From contig NBIV01000156.1 in the NCBI GenBank assembly GCA_003194525.1, forward strand, positions 124,001 to 188,000: 64,000 nucleotides of DNA. Direction: 5' to 3'. The notes below the pieces were generated by a model that worked only from the letters and a program-made list of their open reading frames with translations, was not told the DNA's origin and did not search any database. Source of the DNA: Gracilariopsis chorda (taxonomy: Eukaryota; Rhodophyta; Florideophyceae; Gracilariales; Gracilariaceae). Positions 56,153-64,000 of this stretch are shown here, piece by piece. Made by a program: the position numbers and the translations under genes. Each line of letters starts with the position of its first letter. Positions within the stretch are counted from its first letter, which is position 1.

Positions 56153-57740
56153 CTATTCTACCTCGCTTGGGCACATTATTGGAAAATTGTGCATCATACA
56201 GGCTGCATTAAAGCACACTGATATGCACCGTAGCAATGTCAATTGGTTTTTTTTGGAAGAGATTTTGTGCTCCATTGGCCCGAAAACCGACACCGTGTAC
56301 ACGATATTGGAAGAGTACCGCGTGATCGGACGCAGCAAGGATTTGCCTGTTCGCTGGCGGTCAGGGATATCCACGTGTGACAAGGGTTCAACTAGGCTGA
56401 TAGAAGTGGAGGCTGTGGAGAGTGACAGATCATACACGTGCTCGACCGATTCGCGCCAGTAGGGCAAATTCTTTCATTACCATTGGCTGGTTGTTCGGAG
56501 GGAAATAAATGTTCGTTTATTGATGTATTCTAAGGGGTCAACTTGCTCATTGTCAGAGCAATCCTTAGGTAGGTTAGACAACACGCTTTTTCGCCCGTTT
56601 TGTAGTGGCTTGAACATCTGTTTCTCACGTAGCCATTCTACAAACACGCGCTTGTCCATCTATGCTCTCAGACCAGTGCGTTATACAACACAAGGTATAT
56701 CATCTAGAACTCCGAGGATTGGGTAGTGCTTCTCCGCATTCTTGAAGATTAACATTGGAATTTCCAATCGCGCAGATGGACCGCCCGAAATCAATACCAT
56801 CGTGTTAATGCCTTCGTCGCCAGATACTACATCGACGTATTGTACGCTTTTCTCTCCTACAATCGCCAACGTTTTTTGATCATCCATGTTCAAGCAGAAA
56901 TGCGTTTCATCTGCATTTAACACGTCTTCTTCTTGCAATCGGTTCGACCGAAAGGTTTGCGCTAGCTCCTCTAAGTGAAATGCTACCTCACGCTCGATTT
57001 GTTCCTGCTTTGCCGGAGACACCATCAGCTTCCCATACTGATAACGGCTTGCAACCTGGAACCCTTGCACAAATGTCTGAAGTCAGCGCGGTTTTATCGC
57101 AGATTGGATCAAAGCGTTCGTTTGTGGGTTGATCATATTTGAGTGGTACAGCCCTTTTTGTTTTCTTTTGAACAATTTATCGAGCTGGGCGACACAGCAG
57201 TGTAGCGTTGAATTTCACACCAGCTTTCCTCATCCGATTGAACATTTCAATAAGATCTAAATGCAGAGATTGTACCCACACCGCTGTTTTGTGGCCTCGC
57301 CCCGGTCTGAATTTGATTTGCAGTTCTGCCGTTTCAATCCAGTTTTATTGTTACGGGGAAGAGAGTATGCACTTTTTTTTCGACTATCTGTCGCCTCCAA
57401 TCGTCAACGCTTCTCTGGCCCTCCAGTATCGGCTGGCCTTTTGTAAATTTGCTTTGTAACTGCCGCAAAACAAAGATGGAAACTGGTCTACAGCACTGTA
57501 GATCACGTGCCTTGCATCGTTTGTGGCGGCGTAATCAATCGTCCACTTGGCTACTTTGCCTCTTTGACTGTCGGTTACAACATTTTGTGGCAATCTTTTG
57601 GCGAAGCTTGATGCTTTGTTTGAATTTGTACGGGGCTCTTCATTTACTACGGTGGTTGTCGACTTTGAAGCGTTGACCTGCGCACTAGAGACGGAGGTGA
57701 TGTTTTGAGTTCTAGAATGTCGAGCAAAGGCTGCTAGCAT
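56153..57740 (-). pseudogene. Pogo/Tigger-like transposase (DDE_1), decayed
   Basis: Minus strand, ATG at 57740. The N-terminal DNA-binding half is readable in 57384-57740 and then, in another frame near 57150-57290, as the pogo-type block VWVQSLHLDLIEMFNRMRKAGVKF cut here to its key residues WV, LH, RMRKAG and KF. The catalytic core is in 57070-56681: VLNADETHFCL holds the first Asp (DE), and IPMLIFKN and GVLDDIP follow. The frame resumes at 56659 with MDKRVFVEWLREK, typical of the DDE_1 domain, but the expected DNCxxH block is not clearly kept (NLPKDCSDN). A C-terminal frame runs to 56153. At least four breaks are present, so this is an inactive copy. Confidence 0.72.
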
Positions 57741-57954
57741 TCATGAGGCGTGGACGGACATGGCGGGTAGTCATGTGACGTCTGAGTCGTGATAGGCAGT
57801 GGGGAAAATCTAAAGCGCACGGATTATTTTGTGAAGTCCGCCTAAACGGTTTGGCGCTGACTGAGCACGCACACTAATTGGTTCAACGAGCTGATGCCTT
57901 GAACATTATTTATTCTGGACCACACTAAATGACGCACCCACACTAATTTTTCAC

Positions 57955-57979
57955 CCACACTGGTTTCAGTTCTCACCTG
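57955..57979 (-). repeat. Right TIR of the pogo-like element
   Basis: The reverse complement begins CAGGTGAGAACTGA and is followed on the plus strand by TA at 57980-57981. It pairs with 49772-49796. Confidence 0.75.
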
Positions 57980-57990
57980 TACAGTTGGTA

Positions 57991-58079
57991 CAGGAGATCA
58001 CTTTGATTAGTGTGGGCCACACTATTTTTGAGTACTGTCTTCTTGGGCACCTCAGACATAATAGTGTGGCCCATTCTAT
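57991..58079 (+). mobile_element. End of a second pogo-like element
   Basis: After TA at 57989-57990 the sequence restarts with CAGGAGATCACTTTG and the palindrome TAGTGTGGGCCACACTA (58008-58024). It agrees at 17 of 25 bases with the left TIR of the first element and has the same spacing to the palindrome. Only nine bases separate it from the first element's right TIR. The rest of this second element is not seen before the Harbinger fragment begins. Confidence 0.55.
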
Positions 58080-58664
58080 ATGGCAATCCACATAAAATGT
58101 GGTACGATCAAATTTGTGGGGGCCACTCCAATATCTGGTAGCTTTAATGGTGTGAGCTTCCTATCGAACTATCCCACTGCTTGGCAGGGTCAGTTCGTGG
58201 GGAAGGCAGTCGTGCCCACTTTCACACTGGAAGCGATTGCAGATGACAGGATGCGGATTTGACATTTGTTTGTTGGAATGCCGGGAAGCCCTAACGACAG
58301 AAACGTACTGCAGAATTCTAGCATTCTGGATAAAATAGCTACGGGAAGATACCCAATTCCTTTGAAGTACAAAATAGCAGGACAGAAACGGAAGAAACCA
58401 TACTGGTTTGGAGATGGATTTTGCCCCAGATATACTTGCTTTGTTCTTCCAGAGTCACACCCTGATAATGCTAAAGAAGCGCATTTCTCATTGATTCAAG
58501 AAAGCATCCGCAAGGATGTTGAACGTGCATTTGGACGCCCTCAGAATAGTTTGCACGTACTAAGGCGAGCTAGTCGCTTCTGGGGCAGAGCACAGATGAA
58601 GACGATTGTGAAATATGGTGTGATACTGCATAGTATGTCGATTAACATAGATGGCTGGGAGTAA
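58080..58664 (+). pseudogene. Second Harbinger transposase, C-terminal fragment
   Basis: A plant-type (ALP1-like) PIF/Harbinger transposase piece. Readable blocks are YPTAWQGQFVGK, PTFTLEAIADDRMRI, a stop where Trp is usual (58258-58262), then HLFVGMPGSPNDRNVLQ with the second catalytic Asp, and QESIRKDVERAFG with the catalytic Glu near 58530. The N-terminal half with the first Asp is missing. The ORF ends at 58664 after ILHSMSI. It differs clearly from the 27559-28968 transposase, so two Harbinger lineages are present. Confidence 0.8.
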
Positions 58665-58669
58665 TATGT

Positions 58670-59065
58670 TGGAAGGTAAACTCTCACACAACTGTTTCGC
58701 TCTCCAATGTAGTTCAGAGATGCACTCGATCCAATTTGGGTGAGAAACGGACCTACAACCAGTACAAGAGTTACGCAGGGGTCAATAGCGGCATAATGTA
58801 TGACAAAAGGCTTTATGGCAGATGTTTCGGCGCACTTGGAAACGAAAGAACTACTAGCTGAGCATCTATGGAACGTTTGTGGTGCCTCCGGGTCCCAGTT
58901 TGCATGAGAGGGGGGACGAGGTACTGTCCCTGATTCCGCTATCCTCTCTTACATCTGTGGGGATTGTCGACGGCTGCGTCTACTGCTTCTGACACGTCTT
59001 CCCATAATTGCGTACATCGTAAACAACTCGTTTGCGCATGGTGCAAATGTATTCCGCAACCTCGT
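58670..59065. other. Spacer between convergent Harbinger remnants
   Basis: About 400 bases without coding signal between the transposase fragment (+) and its probable partner gene (-). Confidence 0.4.
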
Positions 59066-59072
59066 CTCTGTC

Positions 59073-60020
59073 TCATCCCTGATGACTGGAAGTAGACAGC
59101 AGCATTTCATTTTGTTTATTGATTGCGACAGCTAGTTTACGCTGCACTTCCAAGCTATCTTTTGCAACCGTGAGTTTTTCTTGGGCAGTACATTCTTTCC
59201 CAGCTTCTGTTTTCCCCCTTGTTCGTCCTATAGGACGTAAGTTATGGCTTGACTTACGTTTATTGCGTTCTTCGGACCCTTTAATTCTATCTGGATCCTT
59301 CTCAGAAGTTGAAAACTTCTCATCTAGTTGGGTTCTTGCTTTGCAATCATCCATGGCCATTGCATGAAAGGGAATAAATCTCGGATGTTCCTTCAGACCA
59401 TTCAAATCTGCAGAAAACTCGAATTACTTGCCATAATCGTTGAATGCAATGCGCATATCTTTTCCGTTACAGACACTAGTAGCGAGACGCACAATATGTG
59501 CCCAATTTGTACCTGTTGGCTGTAGTCAGACGACACGTCCATAACAACCCGACAATGATGTACATGCCTTGTTTACAAGTTTAACTAGAGCTTTCAGGGA
59601 TTCTGAAGAGTGACGCTGGCGAGAAAGAGGCTTGAATACGTCATTATATTTCTCCGTTACGTCAGAGAAGAATGTTTCGGTTTTTTGTTCGGATCCTTGG
59701 ATGGAGTTTTTGGAGCAATGAATGAAAGCTTTGGTGACAGCTTCATATTCAGAGGAAGTAAAATTTAATGCTCTAATTTTGGAATTCTTTGCAGGGCCAA
59801 AGGTAAAGTCTGACTTGTGTGAGAAGGAGCTTGATTCTGGCGTTGGTTGGTCCATTTTGTTCCCTTTGATAGATGCTCTCGAGCAAGAGGTCCTTTGGAG
59901 CTGGGCAGGCCATCTTCAATGGCCTTTTCGAAAGGAAGCAGGATAGATAGTGGCGCCTTTGTAGTGCGGACATACACACGCTGCTGTTTCGGTTCAGTCC
60001 TGGCGGGAGATGATGCCAAC
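59073..60020 (-). pseudogene. Harbinger partner gene (Myb/NAM-like), decayed
   Basis: Minus-strand frames 59526-59855 and 59073-59405 read like the helper protein that goes with plant-type Harbinger elements. An N-terminal part has NFTSSEYEAVTKAFIHCSKN and a later YNDVFKP, as in the trihelix/Myb-like fold. A C-terminal part has RPIGRTRGKTEAG and a long helix, as in the NAM-associated tail. The frame 59773-60126 overlaps the start in another frame. One or more frame breaks and a stop near 59526 separate the halves. The convergent layout with the 58080 transposase supports the pairing. Confidence 0.6.
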
Positions 60021-60129
60021 CGGCGAGTTCCACTTGGTAGGTTTTTTGCTCATCGGAGAACGTATCTGAGGCAAATTCTTCCGATTGCACACTGATTTTG
60101 CTCTGGTGTAAAAATTTGCCTCTCAAAGT

Positions 60130-60575
60130 TTACCGGTGGGAAACGTCAGCGGCAGCAAAAAGGATATTATTTCCTAGTTTGATGGTTTACTCCAACCGGT
60201 GGAGATGTCCTAAAAGGTTAATTTCCAGGTACCTTCTATTCTGGATACACGTGGTAGCAACTTCAATCAATCTACCCTTGCAGTTTGCAACATGATTGCG
60301 ACTGTTTAACAATATCCCTAATGCCAGAAGTTTATGATCAGTATACGTCTCACTACATTTGACAGCTCAGTTGTTCGGCGCAGGAAACCCGATCTCGGAT
60401 CTGATTAAATAAGGCTCAGCCGGACGCCATCAGCTGAGATTGTATAAAGTTTCAGATTCTTTCAATAAAAATTGTGGCCACAGTTTGGTGTTCAAATTGG
60501 GGAATTATGACAAGCTGACGAAGGCCAAAAACAGGGTTTTGATCGTTAAACCGATCCCTAGCACAACTTCATTTA
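60130..60575. other. Spacer with possible LTR-like end
   Basis: No gene. A GTATAAAG string (about 60443) followed by CAATAAAA (about 60463) looks like the TATA box and polyadenylation signal of a short transcript end or a solo-LTR piece, but no second copy is present to test it. Confidence 0.3.
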
Positions 60576-60580
60576 CCATG

Positions 60581-63480
60581 CTACAGGGGCTCTGTATCCA
60601 CTACGCCTAACTTTCTTCTCCTCCCTGTAGTGCGTCCTAGTTGCTCTGCAGATGCCAGTGCCTTCCTTTTCCTCACGCGTGGAGGAGCAGCCCGAGTTGG
60701 TCTCGGGGTATTTTCATGTTCTGGTGGTGTAGTGCTCGATTTGGCAGCAGGTTTCCACTTAGTTTGGTTTCTGTCGCGTATTTCACTCGCAGCTTGAAAT
60801 CTGACTTCCATTACAGCAGCTGGGTCGCTTCGTTCTTCGCCTTGCTCAGAAGATGCCCTTCTGCCATCCGCACTACTCATGACACGCCTAGTTGCCCCAC
60901 TACTACTCCCCGTGCGGGAATGTTCCGTACTTCTACGGAAAGGAGTTAGATTCTCCGGAATCATTCTCAACGAAAGCTCCCTCTGCAAGTGCCTCATACT
61001 GCAGCACGTCTTCCGCAAACCTGGGTGTACACGCAAACACAGATTAACCCCGTAGATTGTACAATTGTACGAAGATCTTTGGCCGCGTTTTGCCCCAGGA
61101 TTCTGCCCACAGAGAGAACAGTAGAGCGACTTTCCTAGTTGCGAATCGTGCCCTTGAACGAAAAGTAGCAAAACACGCCCATCTTTGTTGTTGAGAAAAG
61201 CAATACGCTTGTTTCTTGCGGTTATGCGCAAGAAGAACCAGACGCCTGAGCTCTTCCTTTGACAGCGCCGCGGCTTGTGCGCGTGCTTCAACACCTTCAG
61301 TCTGACTGGGGTTGTTGCTTCCCCCAGACGCTATTCGTAGTGTCACGGCATGTGTGAGCAGCTCTTGGGATACATCTAACAAGTACTCGAATGTCCGTTG
61401 AACTTTGTTCAACAAATTCCTGTAGCTGTCCAAGGAACCAAAGAAAATAGAAGATTCCAATAGATCCCGACGCCCATACATCAGCCAGCCTAGAAACGCA
61501 TTAACGGCTATCATCATGATGATCTGCGAGACGTTCTTCTACTCCCATTAGAAATGGGATGTTGAAGATCTCATCACGGCTCGCCACTGTATGGCTCCAT
61601 GGACACCGGCCTTTGTCTTAGAGCAAAAACTCTGAGAGCCATGTTTGAAAACCTTAAACGGCGGGAACACCTTTTGTCTTGACATGCTCATCAATTTTCT
61701 GGCAGAATTGCCAACGCTACAAGGGCATATCTTTGCAATGATGCTTGAAATGAGAAGGTAGTTCTGGCACTCGTTCGTGAGCCCAAGAAACGGCTGGGAT
61801 GACAAAAGTCATAATGGCATCACGACAGCACTGAAGCACTTCATGACCACCATGTACAGTATTCCCGTTTCTGCCGCACAAATTTACAACGCCAGGCCAA
61901 AGTTTAGTAAAACTAATTGATGAATTACCTGCGTCATGTGCTCCCTCGAGATGTAATTCTGAAATTTGTCGTCGCCAAACTCGCACTGAATCAACTCAGT
62001 TGTTGATAGCATTGTAGCTGCCCCGAGACTGGAAACTGCAACTCGATTTTTGATTTCAACAGCTGCCAATACAAATGGCTCGTCTCCCACTTCCAAATCT
62101 GTACTAAGATCTGCTTCCCAATCTTGAACTTATTCCTTGTGGAGAACTACAACACCATCAGGGGAGCAAGCCAAGTATTGCCCGTCCTTCAATGCGACCA
62201 TTCCAATCTAGAAGACCTCTTTGAAAAACTTCTTAGCTGTTAGCGCGCTTAAGAAAGCTTGCTCATTGATCGTGCCTCTCATCATGCGTTCCGCTGAAAC
62301 ATTTGAGTTGAACCAGCCACTTTACAATAACTCAAACCAGATCGCTACACCTCTTTCCTCGCCAGAATTGCCAACCTCCACCCCCAGTATTTATCTTACC
62401 TCCACCAGGCTTAATAAGACTTATCCTGCATTGGTTCTGGTGACGCGAAATTGTCGCAGTACGAACCAGTCAGCGCATCGTTGACCAACTGGGAGGGGTT
62501 GGCAATTCACCAGTATCACATTCTGTGCTAGCTCCTTAAATTCCCAGTGGCTGCCCCCCTCTCCTCTGATTTCGTGAAACAAAGCTTTTGTCAAGTCAAC
62601 GCTGGGTATGGAAACTGCCAACCAAGTGTTCAAAGTTCCTTGAATACTTTGTGGCACAGTGTATATGAACCGAAGCACTTGGGAGAGCTTGCCTGTGCAA
62701 TGCTCCCTAACAGCAACAGCTGCAATCCTGGAATGTCACACACGATGGCTCAATCCAGCGCCCACTGAATTTGTTGCAACGAAAAAAGCCCGCCCCAAAG
62801 ATGGTCTCTCGTCAATAACGAACTCTTTCCGGCGGTTGAGGACTTGCTGCATGTCTAGGGCCAGAACCGAATCAGCAGCTGTTGCAACACCTGAGGAAAA
62901 ATTTCTGCCACTTTCACTCATCACACCTCCCACACCTGCGGACTGCACGCTCATCTCGATCTTAGCCACCCTTGTCTCTACGCCCGAATGCCCAATGGAA
63001 TCTCTCACAATTTCTACTGGCGCTTCTCCCTCTCCCTCATTTGCAGCATCTTGCTCGTCACCACGTGCAGGGTCCATAAATGACGCACCGACGAACGGAT
63101 GCATCCTTAAAAGGTTGTCAGACTTGACTAACACCGAGCTCAGTCCAAAATCAGAAAGCAACTTCATAAAAATATCCTTTCCGTACCCTCTGTCCGCGGT
63201 AGCGATGGAAGTGTTCAGAGACTTCTCTTCAGGGCCATCTACCAAAGGATAGAGAAGCTGTCTGACAGATTGCACATGAGTCTCGCCCGAACGCCTAAAT
63301 CTTATACCGAATACAACGCGAAACAAGGCTTAAGCTACGGCGTCAGCGGATTCTTCTTCTCTGTCCGCCTTTCTACAACTCAGTTTCTTCACTTGATTTT
63401 CCGCTGCACTGGTGCCAAACAGGTCATCATCGAGAGTTGCAAGAAGCTGCAGCAGCGTTAACAATAATTTGCGTGTGTCC
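60581..63480 (-). mobile_element. DNA transposon gene joining DDE-type transposase and YqaJ-like nuclease, decayed
   Basis: Minus-strand frames in order. 63480-63330: helical lead (NLAFWDTRKLLLTLLQLL). 63326-62736: GETHVQSVRQLLYPLV and IATADRGYGKDIFMKLL, which resembles the second catalytic Asp block of IS4/piggyBac-like (DDE_Tnp_1_7) transposases. 62678-62421: GQRCADWFVLRQFRVTRTNAG, like the opening LR..R.T.S motif of YqaJ nucleases. About 62290-62250: RGTINEQAF (the G..NE..A motif). About 62166: SPDGVV. About 62060: AVEIKNRV (the catalytic E-x-K). 61517-61044: NAFLGWLMYG, as in the last DDE_Tnp_1_7 helix. About 61130-61000: Cys-rich end CSLCG..C..C..LC..H.. in piggyBac style, then a basic tail to 60581. 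At least six frameshifts or stops are present. Whether it was one protein or two overlapping genes is not certain. Confidence 0.62.
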
Positions 63481-63489
63481 CAGAATGCC

Positions 63490-64000
63490 AGGTTTTCAAA
63501 TTCGGTCAGTTGTCTTCTTTGGTCACGTTGTACGATTCAAGTGAAATTGCCTTCATCGCCCCTTCCGGTGGGACAGTATGCCTTCATCTTCTCTGAAATG
63601 ACTTGCATCCTTTACAGCGACAACTGCATGTGCCCAAACTGTTGAAAGGTGTGAACTGTCCTTTAAAACCCGAGACGGGTCGTGTGTGACAGCAACAGCA
63701 CGGAAACGTAACAGAACATGTCGGCCAGTGTAACAGTGCTTTAGGACAACTTTTTGTGCACAATAAACTCATTTCGACATTCCATGAGCTGAGTGTAAAG
63801 ACGTTCAATCAATAGGACCAAACAACCAGCTCTTTTTGGAAGGATAACATGGATATTTCACCACACTTCCAAGTTACTCACAGCATTCTAAAAGAACATT
63901 CGCGCCCGATCTTCTACCATTTATTCAGTTAAATCCTTTTCCCTGACCACATTGCTATACGGTGAAACCTCTAAAGCCCAACCTCGGGTTGTATCCGGCC
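63490..64000. other. Window-end stretch
   Basis: A Cys-rich minus-strand reading at 63584-63808 (TTG start) may be the N-terminal part of the transposon gene below it. Nothing is supported in the last 190 bases. Confidence 0.3.

Larger units (their letters stand above)
49772..57979 (-). mobile_element. Pogo/Tigger-like DNA transposon split by a Helitron
   Basis: The ends match as terminal inverted repeats: 22 of 25 bases agree between 49772-49796 and the reverse complement of 57955-57979, both starting CAGGTGAGAA. Each end is flanked by TA (49770-49771 and 57980-57981), the target site expected for pogo/Tc1-mariner elements. The transposase remnant lies inside at 56153-57740 (-). The interior also holds a complete Helitron-like coding block (50622-55363, minus), which explains the 8.2 kb length; without it the element would be roughly 3 kb, normal for Tigger relatives. 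Near both ends the palindromic motif TAGTGTGG-N-CCACACTA or parts of it recur (49789, 49842, 49894, 57916, 57938). Confidence 0.75.

Noticed and set aside
56086-56212. Small plus-strand ATG frame of about 41 codons with CRLC
   Set aside because: It overlaps the pogo transposase end on the other strand and has no independent support.

Overview
The window is nuclear DNA from a eukaryote with compact, intron-poor genes set in a dense bed of transposon fossils. My best guess is a multicellular red alga of the Chondrus/Gracilaria kind. The reasons are mostly single-exon host genes, the few introns being about 100 nt (one of about 280 nt), a long tetratricopeptide-like Sel1 protein, secreted or membrane orphan families, and the mixture of Ty3/gypsy, CACTA, PIF/Harbinger, pogo and Helitron elements. 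This is inference from gene style; no single marker fixes the lineage.

Layout. 0.4-12.7 kb: two decayed Ty3/gypsy (chromovirus-like) retroelements end to end, plus a further gypsy scrap. 13.4-15.4 kb: a broken, truncated copy of the host acetyl-CoA carboxylase gene (biotin carboxylase half only). 15.4-23 kb: two minus-strand unknown reading frames, one with a zinc-cluster pattern, and a decayed CACTA-type transposase on the plus strand. 23.6-24.9 kb: the 3' part of a third gypsy pol with a chromodomain. 25.4-29 kb: a PIF/Harbinger element with an apparently whole transposase and two convergent accessory frames.

30.6-49 kb is the host island. It holds a small membrane/coiled-coil protein, a small secreted Cys-rich protein with a clear TATA box, a long nearly gene-free stretch with one strongly folded hairpin pair, a GT61-type glycosyltransferase with two introns of about 100 nt, tRNA-Ala(TGC), a Sel1-repeat protein, and two divergent copies of an unrecognised signal-peptide plus three-transmembrane protein family on either side of the Sel1 gene.

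49.6-64 kb: a perfect 47-bp palindrome, then a pogo/Tigger-like element (TIR CAGGTGAGAA, TA target site, 49772-57979) split by a roughly 5 kb Helitron. A second pogo-like end abuts it, followed by fragments of a second Harbinger element. Last comes a decayed minus-strand transposon gene that joins a DDE-type transposase to a YqaJ-like PD-(D/E)XK nuclease and a Cys-rich C-terminal cluster; this is the most unusual coding content in the window. Several minus-strand frames open with GTG or TTG, so starts below were moved to real ATG codons where one could be justified.
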